Notes: generated from the letters alone by a model not told the origin. A stretch of DNA of 64,000 bases from Geobacillus stearothermophilus ATCC 12980 (GCF_030369615.1 NZ_CP128494.1:2375501-2439500), one strand, 5' to 3'; shown: positions 1-9,293, numbered from the stretch's first letter. Translations and numbers: made by a program.

Positions 1-103
1 CCGACGTCGCAATGGCGTTCGCGGTATCGTGGAACCCGTTAATAAAGTCAAACGCCAACGCGAAAACCACAATGAATATCGTCAAGACTAAAATCATATC
101 CAT
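1..103 (-). CDS. pit: Inorganic phosphate transporter, PiT family (N-terminal end only)
   Basis: Only the first 34 codons lie in the window; the gene continues beyond the left edge. The peptide starts MDMILVLTIFIV, a hydrophobic first helix, and carries GFHDTANAIATS, the PiT-family signature that helps form the phosphate/cation path in the membrane. The family mediates low-affinity, cation-coupled phosphate uptake. It follows the DUF47 gene on the same strand with a 17-base gap, the usual Bacillus pairing of a PiT transporter with its PhoU-like partner, so the two are very likely one operon. Family is confident; substrate is inferred from family. Confidence 0.85.
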   Translation of the reverse strand, partial: MDMILVLTIFIVVFALAFDFINGFHDTANAIATS

Positions 104-120
104 AAAAACAACGTCCCCTT

Positions 121-741
121 TTACGCGTTGCGCATAATGATCGTCTCGAGCGTATTCGCGACATCTTCACAGCTGTCAGCAATCTCTTCCAACATTTCGT
201 AAAGCTCTTTGTATTGGATGAGCTTAATCGGGTCTTTTTGCGTCACAAACAAGTTTTTGATCGAAGCGCGCAAAATTTCGTCGCATTTCGTTTCGTAATC
301 CTTGATTTTAATGGCGTGCTGGCGCATGTCAAGCAACTTTTTGTGCGACAGCAGTTCGAGCGCATGAACGATTTCGATCGTGCTTTGGTAAATATAGTCG
401 AAGAACTTCACCATATGTTCGTCAATGTCCGTGAATGAGAACATTTCAAACCGGGCGGAGCATTGTTCAAGCCCGTCAAGCACATCATCCATTTTCATCG
501 CCAGCTGATGGATGTCCTCCCGTTCAATCGGCGTAATGAACGTTTTGTTCAATTGGACGACAAGCTCATGGATGAACGAATCGCCTTTCCGTTCATACTC
601 TTTCATGACGCGGGCGAATTCTTTCAAGTCGCTCACGCCTCGGATTTTATACTCAACAAAGTATTGGGCTGCTTCCTTGACATTTTCCGAAATCTTAAAC
701 AACATGTCGAAGAAAACGTCCTTTTTTGGGGAAAAGATCAT
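121..741 (-). CDS. ykaA: DUF47 (PhoU-like) phosphate transport accessory protein
   Basis: A 206-residue, highly charged, all-helical protein of the DUF47/PhoU-like family, partner of PiT transporters. The helical repeats contain the acidic clusters typical of this fold (for example KMDDVLDGLE and EEIADSCEDVANTLE near the C-terminus), which in PhoU proteins bind metal. I chose the ATG of MIFSPKKD because GGAGGG sits 8 bases upstream; a GTG three codons earlier lacks this spacing. It precedes pit in an operon. The upstream region has a striking array of TTTACA direct repeats (separate entry), so phosphate control is likely. Function as regulator or partner of Pit is known for the family, not shown here. 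Confidence 0.85.
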   Translation of the reverse strand: MIFSPKKDVFFDMLFKISENVKEAAQYFVEYKIRGVSDLKEFARVMKEYERKGDSFIHELVVQLNKTFITPIEREDIHQLAMKMDDVLDGLEQCSARFEMFSFTDIDEHMVKFFDYIYQSTIEIVHALELLSHKKLLDMRQHAIKIKDYETKCDEILRASIKNLFVTQKDPIKLIQYKELYEMLEEIADSCEDVANTLETIIMRNA

Positions 742-794
742 TGAGACCACCCTCCATCTCAGAAATCGAAAATCACCGCTACTTATTGTAGTAA

Positions 795-856
795 TTTACA
801 CAGCATTTACAATAAGACAATCAAAAATTTTACACAAAATTTACATTACCTTTACA
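795..856. promoter_or_regulatory. PhoP-box-like direct repeats upstream of ykaA-pit
   Basis: Five exact copies of TTTACA begin at 795, 806, 829, 840 and 851, that is with 11, 23, 11 and 11 base steps, one helical turn or two. This is the hexamer (TTHACA) and spacing of PhoP binding sites in Bacillus. They lie in an AT-rich tract just upstream of ykaA-pit. A plausible minus-strand promoter (TTGTAA, 16 bases, TACAAT) overlaps the proximal copies. The hexamers read on the plus strand, opposite to the genes, so repression or an inverted activating arrangement are both possible. Confidence 0.7.
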
Positions 857-899
857 TTTTGTTCGCTTTTCCTGCCCATATATTATGTAGCGTGCCAAA

Positions 900-934
900 C
901 AAAAGCCGAAGCTATGCACATTTGCTTCGGCTTT
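900..934 (-). terminator. Terminator of pepA
   Basis: An 11-base perfect stem (AAAGCCGAAGC with GCTTCGGCTTT) and an 11-base loop are followed on the minus strand by a short T-rich tract. It lies about 80 bases after the pepA stop codon. Confidence 0.7.
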
Positions 935-1011
935 CCCATTCGACATCGCGCGGCCGCCGGCTCAGCCCGTCCTGCTTGAATTAGGCGATCGCAGCGCCGC
1001 TTGCGTCTTGC

Positions 1012-2505
1012 TTATTCAAACCGTTCAACAAACGCGGTGAGCGTCCGCACCATGACACCCGTCGCCCCAACCGGGCCGAGGTCGCCATCTTTCTTTGCAG
1101 TCGCCGTGCCGGCAATGTCCAAATGCACCCACGGGGTGTCTTCGGCAAACTCGCCAATAAACGCCCCGCCCATAATGGCGTGCCCTTCGCGCCCCGGAGA
1201 GTTGTTCAAATCGGCGATTTTGCTGCTTCGCACCCGCTCGCGGTCGTGTTCGGTGATCGGCAGCCGCCAAATGAACTCCCCGGTTTCCATCGATGCTTCC
1301 AGCAGCTGCTCAAACAGCGCCTCGTTGTTCGTCATCGCTCCTGTTTTGTCCGTGCCAAGGGCGACGATCACTCCGCCTGTCAGCGTGGCGACATCGATGA
1401 TATAGCTGGCGCCGTGCTGTTTCGCATAAGTCACCGCATCGGCCAAAATGAGCCGTCCTTCAGCGTCCGTGTTGCGGACTTCGATCGTTTTTCCGGACAG
1501 CGATGTGATGACATCATCCGGTTTGAACGCCTCGCCGCTGATCATATTGTCAGTCGCCGGGATGACGGCGAGCACGTTTTGTTCCGGCCGCAGTTCGCCG
1601 ATCGCTTCCATCGCCCCGAGCACCGCCGCCGCGCCGGCCATATCCGTTTTCATATCAACCATGCTGTCGCGCGGCTTCAGGCAGTAGCCGCCTGTGTCGA
1701 ACGTCACCCCTTTGCCGACGAGGGCGATCACGTCTTCCCATTTTTCTTTCCCTTGATATTTCAACATGATCAATTTCGGCGGCTGCTTCGACCCTTGGTT
1801 GACCGCGAGCAGCGCTCCCATGCCGAGCCGCTCCATGTCTTCTTTCTCCAAAATTTCATAGTCAAAATCGTATCGGTCAGCGAGCTTTACGGCATAATCC
1901 GCCAAATCGGACGCCGTCAGCAAATTCCCCGGCGTGTTGACGAGCGTGCGCGCCGAGTTCGTCGCCTTCCCGTATACCGAACCGACGAACAAGCTCGCCT
2001 CGATGTCCGCTGCGTCCGCCCCCGTATAAACGGTGAGCGATTTCATCTCATAGTCCCGCTCTCGCCTGTTTTGCTTGTATCCCGGGAACTCATACGTCGC
2101 CAAATAATACGCTTCAGCAAGCGCATGCGCGGCTTCGTTTTCGTCGACGTCCCCGGCCGTAAACGTGTCAAGCGCGACCGCCGCTTTCGTCCGCTTCGCC
2201 TGCTTCAACGCGCGAAACAGCTTGCCGAACACCTCGCGCAGCCGCGCAAACGTCAGCTCCTCTTTTTTGCCGAGCCCGACAAAATAGAGTCGTTTCGCCC
2301 CGGCCGGCAAAAGCGGGTGAATCACGGCGATGCTCCCCCGTTTCGCGGAAATGTCGCCTTCCTTCCACAGTCCGGACAGCTGTCCGCCAAGGCGGGCGTC
2401 ATACTCGCCGGCAAGGCCGGCAAACGGCTGCCCCCCTTCAAACAAGCCGATGACCAACGCTTCCTCGTTCGTTTCGACAGACGGCAATGGCTTTACCGTA
2501 AACAT
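1012..2505 (-). CDS. pepA: Leucyl aminopeptidase (M17 family, cytosolic)
   Basis: A 497-residue protein, the normal length for PepA/YuiE. It removes N-terminal amino acids from peptides in the cytoplasm using two metal ions. The C-terminal catalytic half shows the M17 elements in order: [10 protein letters not shown] with the metal- and substrate-binding region, [13 protein letters not shown] with the Lys/Asp ligands, and [12 protein letters not shown], the family signature. The start is the ATG of MFTVKPL, preceded by AAAGGATGAG; the open frame extends 19 codons further without a ribosome binding site. [10 protein letters not shown] departs slightly from the common FDSGGISLKP, but catalytic residues look intact. 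Monocistronic, with its own terminator. Confidence 0.93.
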   Translation of the reverse strand: MFTVKPLPSVETNEEALVIGLFEGGQPFAGLAGEYDARLGGQLSGLWKEGDISAKRGSIAVIHPLLPAGAKRLYFVGLGKKEELTFARLREVFGKLFRALKQAKRTKAAVALDTFTAGDVDENEAAHALAEAYYLATYEFPGYKQNRRERDYEMKSLTVYTGADAADIEASLFVGSVYGKATNSARTLVNTPGNLLTASDLADYAVKLADRYDFDYEILEKEDMERLGMGALLAVNQGSKQPPKLIMLKYQGKEKWEDVIALVGKGVTFDTGGYCLKPRDSMVDMKTDMAGAAAVLGAMEAIGELRPEQNVLAVIPATDNMISGEAFKPDDVITSLSGKTIEVRNTDAEGRLILADAVTYAKQHGASYIIDVATLTGGVIVALGTDKTGAMTNNEALFEQLLEASMETGEFIWRLPITEHDRERVRSSKIADLNNSPGREGHAIMGGAFIGEFAEDTPWVHLDIAGTATAKKDGDLGPVGATGVMVRTLTAFVERFE

Positions 2506-2677
2506 CGTCTCATCCTTTCTATGATTATGCCTTCCCGTCTTCATTATAGCGAAACAAGCCAATTATTTCGATCATCTAATGGATGAATTCCCCATATTTA
2601 AAAACAAGGGGGGGCGAAAGAGGGAAAAAGGCGGGATGGGGCGAATGGATAACCATACTCCGATGCAGAAAGGACCG

Positions 2678-3495
2678 ATGCCGTTGAAAATCGTTTCCTT
2701 ATGTCCAAGCAACACCGAACTGCTCGCCTATCTCGGCCGCCTTGACGATGTCGCCGCCGTCGACGATTCGTCCGACTGGCCGCCCGAGGTGAAGCAGCTG
2801 CCAAACGTCGGGCCGGATTTGCACATTGATATGGACCGCGTCGAGGCGCTCAAGCCTGACCTGGTCGTCGCCTCTTTAAGCGTGCCCGGCATGGAGCGCA
2901 ACGTCGAGGAACTCAAACGGCGCGGGCTCCCGCATCTCGTGCTGGCGTCGAATTCGCTTGAGGACATCGCCAACGATCTCCTTCAGCTCGGCGAGGCGCT
3001 TGGCGAAACGAAAAAAGCGGCCGACCTCGTCCGCCGCTACCGCGCATTTCTCAGCGAATACCGCGAGCGGGCCGCAACGGTGGCGGAGCCGGCTCGCCTC
3101 TATTGGGAATGGTGGCCGCGGCCGATTTTCACGCCGGGCGGGGCAAACTGGCTGAGCGAACTAAGCGAACTCGCCGGCGGGCACAACGTGTTCGCCGACC
3201 TTCCAGAAGCGAGCGTCCAGACGGAATGGGAAGACGTCGTCGCCCGCAACCCGTCGCACGTCCTGCTCGTTTGGGTCGGCGTGCAGACGAAAAACATGAA
3301 CGCCAACGCCGTTATCGCGCGCCCGCACGCCGACAAGACTGAGGCGGTCCGTGCCGGGCGCATCCACGTGTTGGAAGAAGCGCTCTATTGCCGTCCGTCT
3401 CCGCGCCTCTTGGTCGGATTAAAAAATTGTCGCCGCTTTTGCATCCGGCGCTGTTTCCTCCCGCTGACGACAGCGATCCGCTCCTTGGCGGCTGA
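2678..3495 (+). pseudogene. Cobalamin/iron-binding BtuF-like protein, frameshifted near the C-terminus
   Basis: The frame encodes a periplasmic-binding-protein fold of the BtuF/FhuD type (KIVSLCPSNTELLAYLG at the start, then PDLVVAS and WPRPIFTPGG), but without a signal peptide, as in the 'cobalamin-binding protein' group of Bacillaceae. Near the end the frame is broken in a run of six A at 3421-3426: with seven A the reading would continue LKKLSPLLHPALFPPADDSD and stop at TGA 3493-3495, whereas the actual frame runs on into the opposite-strand yuiC. So about 22 C-terminal residues are out of frame. The start is uncertain; MPLKIV has AAAGGA 3 bases upstream, and an ATG 11 codons earlier is an alternative. 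Could be a real mutation or a sequencing slip. Confidence 0.7.
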
Positions 3496-3512
3496 CGGGC
3501 GGGAGCCCTCCT

Positions 3513-4151
3513 TTAACTTTTCGATTCCAAATATTGCTGCCGGAACACTTGCATCGTTTCATCCTCGTTCAACCGCGTCAATTCTTCCTCCGACAGCTTG
3601 CCGTCCCCTTTTTGGATAATGTAAACTTGCACTTTCCTTTTTCCCCAATATTTATAGACATCTTCGACCGTTTCATAATATAAATCAAGATGATGGCCTT
3701 TGATCGCCCCGCCTTTGTCGGCGACGACGCCGAACCCGTATCCGGGGATGAACAAAATCGTGCCGATCGGAAAGATCGATAAATCGGCAGCAATCGTCGA
3801 ATAAAGGTCGCGCTTCACGCGGACGCCGGAGTACGTGATGCCATACTCAGGGTGATCAGGCGTTTTCCCGGTCGATTCAATGCCGGCTGTATAGCCGGTG
3901 GCGACCACTTCAACGGAAGGATATTTTGACCAGTCAAAATGATCCTCAAGCCGCGGGGCGGAGCGACTGCCGCTTTTCGGGCGGCCGTTTGTCCCGCCAC
4001 TCGGCTCATGCTCGACCAATAATGCGCTCGACAAGGAGCGGAGAACCGTTTCCGCCTCGACTCCGGAAACAGACTGGAACGTCGCGGTGAGCGCCAGGAA
4101 AAACAACACCGTCATCGCGGTCCGGCGTGCAAACTGCCTGAACCTATCCAA
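3513..4151 (-). CDS. yuiC: 3D-domain (Asp-Asp-Asp) cell-wall-associated protein YuiC
   Basis: About 212 residues: an N-terminal hydrophobic segment ([17 protein letters not shown]), a variable linker, then the 3D domain from about residue 80, with ATGYTAG, the three aspartates in [15 protein letters not shown] and HHLDLYY. This is the fold of MltA-type lytic transglycosylase cores; family members act on peptidoglycan and B. subtilis YuiC is described as a muralytic enzyme linked to resuscitation. I place the start at a TTG (LDRFRQ), because GAGGAG is 9 bases upstream; a TTG three codons earlier abuts that site. Converges with the frameshifted BtuF-like gene. Confidence 0.85.
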   Translation of the reverse strand: MDRFRQFARRTAMTVLFFLALTATFQSVSGVEAETVLRSLSSALLVEHEPSGGTNGRPKSGSRSAPRLEDHFDWSKYPSVEVVATGYTAGIESTGKTPDHPEYGITYSGVRVKRDLYSTIAADLSIFPIGTILFIPGYGFGVVADKGGAIKGHHLDLYYETVEDVYKYWGKRKVQVYIIQKGDGKLSEEELTRLNEDETMQVFRQQYLESKS

Positions 4152-4323
4152 TGATCTCAACTCCTCTCACACCTCTATTTATCTCCAACCAAAATCGAAA
4201 TATTCATTGCAACGGCGGGCCAATCGAAAAAACGCATGACACCGGACTCCAAGCGCCTGTTCCGCGGCGCCCTCCGGCATCGCCGCAACATGAAAAAACG
4301 CCGCCGCAGACACGGTGGCGCGC

Positions 4324-4358
4324 AAAAATAAAAAACGCCCCCGCTTGCGCGGAGACGC
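4324..4358 (-). terminator. Terminator of the yuiB transcript
   Basis: GCGTCTCCGC, loop GCAA, then GCGGGGGCGT (with G-T pairs) is followed on the minus strand by TTTTTTATTTTT, about 70 bases after the yuiB stop codon. Confidence 0.8.
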
Positions 4359-4426
4359 CTGAACACCTTTGATACCCTTTTGCGAAAAATACAACCGATC
4401 GGGCAGCATGATCGATCCGAAATGTC

Positions 4427-4750
4427 TTAGAACATTTGATAGCCTTTCGCCCGCAGCGTGCGGATCGCCCATCCGGCGCAAAGGGCGCCGGCAAAGCCGC
4501 TCGCCAAAATCAACAAATCAGCCGTTTCCAGCGAGGCGATTTTCCGGCCGAGCGCCGAAAACGAGGCGGCCGGATCGGTCCAATACTGCTTCCATGGCAC
4601 ATCGTCAATAATGAACACCGCAATGACCGGAAAGCAAACAGCCATGATCCATGTCATGCGCAACAACATATTTAACAAAAATCCGATGCCGAAAAATAAG
4701 ACGAAAAATAAAAGCATCGAAATGAGTACAACCGGCAAACTCATTTGCAT
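4427..4750 (-). CDS. yuiB: YuiB-like small membrane protein
   Basis: A 107-residue integral membrane protein with two N-terminal hydrophobic helices (LPVVLISMLLFFVLFFGIGF and the WIMAVCFPVIAVFII stretch), a short polar region and a third helix near the C-terminus (LLILASGFAGALCAGWAI). It matches the position and size of B. subtilis YuiB; function unknown. GGAAGG precedes two possible ATGs two codons apart; I use the first. It follows yuiA on the same strand. Confidence 0.75.
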   Translation of the reverse strand: MQMSLPVVLISMLLFFVLFFGIGFLLNMLLRMTWIMAVCFPVIAVFIIDDVPWKQYWTDPAASFSALGRKIASLETADLLILASGFAGALCAGWAIRTLRAKGYQMF

Positions 4751-4805
4751 CCGCCCTTCCCTACCTTACACCCTTTTTCAGTGTACTGGATGGGCGGATG
4801 ACAAG

Positions 4806-4943
4806 TCAATGCTCATCGTCGTCTTCCGTCTCGCTTCCCGTCCCTTGGCAGCCGCAGCACGTTTCCGATCCGCCGAGCAAAAGCTGGACGTATCCGTGGC
4901 CACCGCAGTACACGCAATCGGTCGTCGTCGCCGTTTGTGCCAT
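4806..4943 (-). CDS. yuiA: YuiA-like small zinc-finger protein
   Basis: A 45-residue protein MAQTATTTDCVYCGGHGYVQ... with two C-x2-C-x-G-x-G modules (CVYCGGHG and CCGCQGTG), the DnaJ-type zinc-binding repeat, and an acidic tail SETEDDDEH. I chose the ATG preceded by GTGGAGGGGAAGA; the open frame is 27 codons longer but the extension has no site. It lies 34 bases after the NUDIX gene, so the two may be cotranscribed. Role unknown. Confidence 0.8.
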   Translation of the reverse strand: MAQTATTTDCVYCGGHGYVQLLLGGSETCCGCQGTGSETEDDDEH

Positions 4944-4977
4944 TCTTCTTCCCCTCCACTTCTTTTTTGTTAATATA

Positions 4978-5571
4978 TCAAAATTTTCTGTAAAAAACGG
5001 CGATTCTTCTCTGTTTTCGTTCATGTAATCGAATACATCGGCGCCTCGCTTTCATTTTCTCCATTATTCTTATGATTTTGACGATTTTAAGTAAAGGCGG
5101 TACTTCGTGTACCCAAACCGGATCACCCGGGTTCAGCCCGTTATGCGGGGGAAGGGAGACGAGCGGCTCAAGCGCCAATAAATAGCGAAGCAGCCCGGAC
5201 GTGTTCGGGTCGTCGCGGAACGCCGCCTTGCTTAAAAAAGCAGCGGCCGACAATTCGCCCGCCTGCACGGTAATGGCGGCCGACAATGGGCGGAGAAGAA
5301 ACATCGCCAAATTGTCGCTGATCTCTCCGTCGATGACCCCGGTGCGCAAACCGAGAAACACGACCGGCTCGGCGTCGATTCCCGTCTCCTCTTTCACTTC
5401 GCGGACGGCCGCCTCGTCAAGCATCTCCCCCGGCTTGACGAATCCAGCCGGCAACGACCATTTGCCTTTCAGCCCGCTGTAGGCTTTCTTGACGACAAGC
5501 CATTCGCCCGCTTCGTTGATCACAAGCCCGGCCGAGGCAATCCATACGTTTCCGCGTTTGTGGTCCATCAT
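4978..5571 (-). CDS. NUDIX hydrolase
   Basis: About 197 residues. The NUDIX box is complete: [23 protein letters not shown] (G-x5-E-x7-R-E-U-x-E-E-x-G-U) near residue 45, so hydrolysis of a nucleoside diphosphate linked to another group is expected; the substrate cannot be read. Start is one of two adjacent ATGs (MMDHKRG) after AAAAGGATGAGG. The last 25 or so residues ([24 protein letters not shown]) are basic and not typical of the domain, so the C-terminus may be extended by an old frameshift. Lies between the yumB terminator and yuiA. Confidence 0.8.
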   Translation of the reverse strand: MMDHKRGNVWIASAGLVINEAGEWLVVKKAYSGLKGKWSLPAGFVKPGEMLDEAAVREVKEETGIDAEPVVFLGLRTGVIDGEISDNLAMFLLRPLSAAITVQAGELSAAAFLSKAAFRDDPNTSGLLRYLLALEPLVSLPPHNGLNPGDPVWVHEVPPLLKIVKIIRIMEKMKARRRCIRLHERKQRRIAVFYRKF

Positions 5572-5680
5572 CCTCATCCTTTTCCCATCGTTGTTCCTGT
5601 TTGTATTTCGACAAGAAAGCAGCCGTTCCCTGTCAGCCGCCATATAAAAAAGAGCCGGCCCGAACGGAAACATCCATGAG

Positions 5681-5708
5681 AAAAGGCGCCCCTGGCGATG
5701 GGAGCGCC
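5681..5708 (-). terminator. Terminator of yumB
   Basis: GGCGCTCC pairs with GGGGCGCC across an 8-base loop, followed on the minus strand by TTTTCTC, 15 bases beyond the yumB stop codon. Confidence 0.8.
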
Positions 5709-5723
5709 CTCTTTTGGCCTTCA

Positions 5724-6938
5724 TCAGAAAAACTTGAATTTCCCTTTTTTCATGACGAGCGATGCACCGCCGATCAAATACAAAGCGCGGTTGTCGACGA
5801 CTTTTTTCATGAAGCTCGCTTTCGTTCCCCACAACTTTTTGCCGAACACAACGCCGATCGCATCGTCATGGCCGAGCGAGCAAACCGTCCCTTTAATATC
5901 CGGCTTAAACGGCTCCAGCTCCCCTTGTCCACGGATGAGCACCGCCAAGTTTTTCGCGCACAGCTGGCCTTCTTGCATGGCGATTTGCGCCGTCGGCGGA
6001 TACGGGCGGTTCGTTTCTTCATCAATGACGAGCGAACAGTCGCCGACGACGAAAATGTCTTCATGCCCCGGGACACGCAAGTACGGGTCCACTTTAATGC
6101 GCGCCCGCGCCGCTTCAAACCCAGATTCCTCGATGACGCGGCTGCCGCGCACGCCGGCCGCCCAAATGACCGTGCCGGCTTTAATTTCCTCGACATCATC
6201 ACCTTTCGCGACAATGATGCCATCCGGCGTGCACTCTTTAATGGCGGTGCCGATTTTAAACTCCACTCCTTTGCGCTCGAGCTGGCTCACCGCGTATTCG
6301 ACAAGCTCCGGATCGAAGCCCGGCAGCGCGGTCGGCGCCGCTTCGACGCAAATGATGCGCACTTTGTGCGGATCGACGTCATATTCGCGGCACAGCTCCG
6401 GAATGCGGTTGACGAGCTCGCCCAAAAACTCGATGCCGGTGAACCCGGCCCCGCCGACCACGATCGTCAGCCGCTCGTCTTTCTTTTCCTCTTCCGTGTT
6501 GTACGTCGCAAACTGGTACTCGATATGCTCGCGGATTTGCCGCGCCGCGTTGATGTTGGCGATCGAGAACGCGTACTCTTTCAGCCCTTTGATGCCGAAC
6601 GTCTCCGATTCGAATCCGAGGGCGATGACGAGATAATCGTACGTCAGCTCGCCATTTTCAAGCAGCACTTTCTTTTCGCCCGGCACGATTTTCGTCACCG
6701 TATCTTGGACGAATTTCACCTTGCTGCGATCAATGACGTCGCGGATCGGATAGCGGACGCGGTCATGGTGCAACGTGCCGGCCGACGCTTCATGGAGCCA
6801 TGTCGTTTCATAATGGTAGTCGTGTTTGTTGACAAGCGTAATGTTCGCCTCGTTCACCCCGACAAGTTTTTGCAGGCGGACGGTCGTCATGAGCCCGCCA
6901 TAGCCAGCCCCTAAAATGACAACGTTTGGTTTTCTCAC
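5724..6938 (-). CDS. yumB: Type II NADH dehydrogenase (NDH-2) YumB
   Basis: About 404 residues. Two Rossmann folds are visible: [13 protein letters not shown] (FAD, residues 4-16) and [19 protein letters not shown] (NADH, near 155), plus the second FAD motif [11 protein letters not shown] near 285. The C-terminus MKKGKFKFF is amphipathic-basic, the membrane-docking end of NDH-2. It passes electrons from NADH to menaquinone without pumping protons. I choose GTG at MRKPNVV, as in B. subtilis YumB, with GGAAGTGA 5 bases upstream; two earlier in-frame GTGs are weaker. A Rex-like operator lies about 90 bases upstream, so NADH/NAD redox control is likely. Diverges from yumC. Confidence 0.9.
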   Translation of the reverse strand: MRKPNVVILGAGYGGLMTTVRLQKLVGVNEANITLVNKHDYHYETTWLHEASAGTLHHDRVRYPIRDVIDRSKVKFVQDTVTKIVPGEKKVLLENGELTYDYLVIALGFESETFGIKGLKEYAFSIANINAARQIREHIEYQFATYNTEEEKKDERLTIVVGGAGFTGIEFLGELVNRIPELCREYDVDPHKVRIICVEAAPTALPGFDPELVEYAVSQLERKGVEFKIGTAIKECTPDGIIVAKGDDVEEIKAGTVIWAAGVRGSRVIEESGFEAARARIKVDPYLRVPGHEDIFVVGDCSLVIDEETNRPYPPTAQIAMQEGQLCAKNLAVLIRGQGELEPFKPDIKGTVCSLGHDDAIGVVFGKKLWGTKASFMKKVVDNRALYLIGGASLVMKKGKFKFF

Positions 6939-7021
6939 TTGAATCACTTCCACCCTTTTTAATTTTTTTCCACACGTTTCTGATAGCTTTTGCTTCGGCC
7001 CCCATTTTTATTGAGCGAAGT

Positions 7022-7039
7022 TTGTGAAAGTATTCACGT
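7022..7039. promoter_or_regulatory. Rex-like operator between yumB and yumC
   Basis: TTGTGAA-AGTA-TTCACGT matches the Rex palindrome TTGTGAA-N4-TTCACAA at 12 of 14 fixed positions. It lies in the divergent intergenic region, nearer to yumB, the NADH dehydrogenase. Rex is the NADH/NAD sensor that represses ndh in Bacillus. Confidence 0.65.
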
Positions 7040-7231
7040 TAACCTTCAAAAAAATGTCGACAGATTGTCACAAAAAATTAACAATCTATCCACAACCATA
7101 TTAGTTCTTTTTTTGCCTCTTTTCAAGCCCTTTTTTTCCGCCGGCCCGGCAAAAATTCGCCGTTATAACAGCGCGCATTTATGGTAAGATAAACTTGTAA
7201 GGCCATTATTTATATGAGGGGAGGAATGTCG

Positions 7232-8224
7232 GTGAAAGAGGATCGGAATCTTTATGACGTCACGATCATCGGCGGCGGGCCGACCGGGATGTTTGCCGCG
7301 TTTTACGGCGGCTTGCGGCAAATGAAAGTGAAAATTATCGAAAGCCTTCCGCAGCTTGGAGGGCAGCTGGCTGCGTTGTATCCGGAAAAATACATATACG
7401 ATGTCGCCGGGTTTCCGAAAGTGCGCGCCCAAGAGCTTGTCAACCAGCTGAAAGAGCAGATGGACCTATTTTCGCCGACCGTCTGCCTGAACGAGTCGGT
7501 CGACACGCTCGAAAAGCAGGGGGACGGAACGTTTAAACTCGTCACCAATCAACAAATCCATTATTCGAAAACGATCATCATCACCGCCGGAAACGGCGCC
7601 TTTCAGCCGCGTCGGCTCGAAATCGAAAGCGCTCCCCGCTATGAAGGAGAAAACTTACATTACTTCATCAACGACTTAGGGCAGTTTTCCGGAAAGCGCG
7701 TGCTCGTCTGCGGCGGCGGCGATTCGGCCGTCGACTGGTCGCTCATGCTCGAACCGATCGCCGAAAGCGTCATGATTGTGCATCGCCGTGACAAATTCCG
7801 CGCCCATGAACATAGCGTCGAACAGTTGATGAAGTCAAGCGTGCACGTGAAAACGCCGTTTGTGCCGGTCGAGCTCATCGGCGATGACCAAGGCATCCGC
7901 CAGGTCGTCCTCGAGCATGTGAAAGAAGGCGCGAAAGAAACGATCGATGTCGACGCCGTCGTGGTCAACTACGGCTTTATTTCGTCGCTCGGCCCGATCA
8001 AAAACTGGGGGCTTGACATCGAAAAAAATGCGATCAAAGTCAACTCGCGCATGGAAACGAACATCCCCGGCGTGTATGCGGCCGGCGACATTTGCACATA
8101 CGACGGCAAAATCAAGCTGATCGCCTGCGGCTTCGGTGAAGCGCCGATCGCCATCAGCAGCGCGAAAACGTACATCGACCCGACGGCGCGGATGCAGCCG
8201 GCGCACTCCACGTCGCTCTTTTAA
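7232..8224 (+). CDS. yumC: Ferredoxin/flavodoxin-NADP+ reductase YumC (thioredoxin-reductase-like)
   Basis: About 330 residues, the usual length of the bacterial TrxR-like FNR. FAD-binding [17 protein letters not shown] opens the protein, NADPH-binding [17 protein letters not shown] lies near 155, and [13 protein letters not shown] is the second FAD contact near 280. There is no CxxC redox motif in the NADPH domain, which separates it from true thioredoxin reductase. It reduces ferredoxin or flavodoxin with NADPH in the cytoplasm. The start is a GTG (VKEDRN) because GGGGAGG is 7 bases upstream; the ATG two codons earlier is only one base from that site. Confidence 0.9.
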   Translation: MKEDRNLYDVTIIGGGPTGMFAAFYGGLRQMKVKIIESLPQLGGQLAALYPEKYIYDVAGFPKVRAQELVNQLKEQMDLFSPTVCLNESVDTLEKQGDGTFKLVTNQQIHYSKTIIITAGNGAFQPRRLEIESAPRYEGENLHYFINDLGQFSGKRVLVCGGGDSAVDWSLMLEPIAESVMIVHRRDKFRAHEHSVEQLMKSSVHVKTPFVPVELIGDDQGIRQVVLEHVKEGAKETIDVDAVVVNYGFISSLGPIKNWGLDIEKNAIKVNSRMETNIPGVYAAGDICTYDGKIKLIACGFGEAPIAISSAKTYIDPTARMQPAHSTSLF

Positions 8225-8326
8225 GCGGCAAAAAAGCGGCGACCGCCGAAACGGATTCGCCTATAACACGAACGAAAAACAGTACTTGCCAAAACAACAG
8301 CCCGACGGAACCAGAATGTTTGACGC

Positions 8327-8388
8327 AAAAAAAAAAACGCGCCCTGCCAAATCGGGCGGAAACCGCCGCCCGGTCGCAGCAGGGCTCG
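8327..8388. terminator. Bidirectional terminator between yumC and the LapA-like gene
   Basis: GCGCCCTGC pairs with GCAGGGCTCG and encloses a second hairpin (CGGGCGG with CCGCCCG). One side has ten T on the minus strand, the other GTTTTTC on the plus strand, so it can end both convergent genes. Confidence 0.8.
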
Positions 8389-8400
8389 TTTTTCATTGCG

Positions 8401-8697
8401 CTATTCTTTCGCGGCCGCCGTATCCAGCCGCTCTGTTTGCTCCAAAAGCGCTGCCAGTTCCTCATTTTTCTTTTCCGCCGCCTTCAACCGCCGCTGCAAG
8501 CTGAACAAGCGCACCCAACCAAGCATGCCGACAACGAGACCGCCAACAATCGCCGATCCGAAAATGACGACAATGAGCGGCAGGCGGGTTTCACCGGCCA
8601 AATAATGGATCGTCACTTGCTCGACATTGGCCACTGCCATAAGAGCGATGACAAGCGCCAACACGAGCGCCAGCAACAAATTCAACTGCCCTTTCAT
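8401..8697 (-). CDS. LapA-domain (DUF1049) small membrane protein
   Basis: A 98-residue protein with two hydrophobic helices (LLLALVLALVIALMAVANV and LPLIVVIFGSAIVGGLVVGML) flanking ETRLP, and a C-terminal coiled coil (RRLKAAEKKNEELAALLEQ). This is the LapA/DUF1049 architecture; in E. coli LapA takes part in LPS assembly control, but the role in Gram-positive bacteria is unknown. GGGGGAGCGCCG precedes the ATG. Own terminator; no operon partner visible. Confidence 0.8.
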   Translation of the reverse strand: MKGQLNLLLALVLALVIALMAVANVEQVTIHYLAGETRLPLIVVIFGSAIVGGLVVGMLGWVRLFSLQRRLKAAEKKNEELAALLEQTERLDTAAAKE

Positions 8698-8830
8698 CGG
8701 CGCTCCCCCTTCCTTTGACGGCCGTCTGGAAACGGCCTCCGGCGACGGGCGGCTTCAGCCGTTCACTCGGCATTGCCCCGGTGCGCCGGGGACGATTGAT
8801 ACGTTGAACAGCGCATTTCATGCCATTCGG

Positions 8831-9196
8831 CTAACATTGCTCCGGCGTGCCGGCGTTCGTTGCGGTGCGGAACGACGAGCCGCAGCCGCATGTTGCGATG
8901 GCGTTCGGGTTGTTGATCGTAAACCCGCCACCAAGCAAAGACTGCTTGTAGTCGATGACCGTGCCGCGCAAAATCGGGGCACTGTCGCGGTCGACCAAAA
9001 TTTTAATCCCGTGCTGTTCGAATTCAATATCATCATCGCGCCGCTCGTGCTCAAAGCCCATGCCGTACGACAGCCCGCTGCAGCCGCCGCCATGGACGCC
9101 GACGCGCAGGTAAGCGTGCTCTTCTTCCTGCTCCTTCATCATGTCCTTAATTTGAAACGCCGCCGCTTCGGTCAGCGTCACGATCGCTTCCGCCAT
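8831..9196 (-). CDS. yutM: HesB/IscA-like iron-sulfur protein YutM (A-type carrier)
   Basis: A 121-residue A-type iron-sulfur carrier. The three conserved cysteines are present: GGGCSGLSYGM near 38 and ATCGCGSSF (C-x-C) near 103. Such proteins hold or pass on Fe-S clusters to apo-targets in the cytoplasm. GGAAAGGAGAGAG precedes the ATG. It sits downstream of dapF on the same strand, 97 bases away, as in B. subtilis. The C-terminal tail after GSSF is slightly longer than in most homologues and ends in Cys. Confidence 0.88.
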   Translation of the reverse strand: MAEAIVTLTEAAAFQIKDMMKEQEEEHAYLRVGVHGGGCSGLSYGMGFEHERRDDDIEFEQHGIKILVDRDSAPILRGTVIDYKQSLLGGGFTINNPNAIATCGCGSSFRTATNAGTPEQC

Positions 9197-9293
9197 TGGA
9201 CTCTCTCCTTTCCATGTTCTCGTCTTTCCAACCGGTCTCGTTTTGCCTCTTTTTTCTCTTTGCTTATAGTATACCGCTTTCCCATCCGGGTGC

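Noticed and set aside
1123-2586. Long plus-strand open frame of 487 codons opposite pepA
   Set aside because: It is a shadow frame of pepA, rich in Arg/His, with no ribosome binding site or family features. High GC makes such antisense frames common throughout this window (for example 5601-6914 and 29904-31475).
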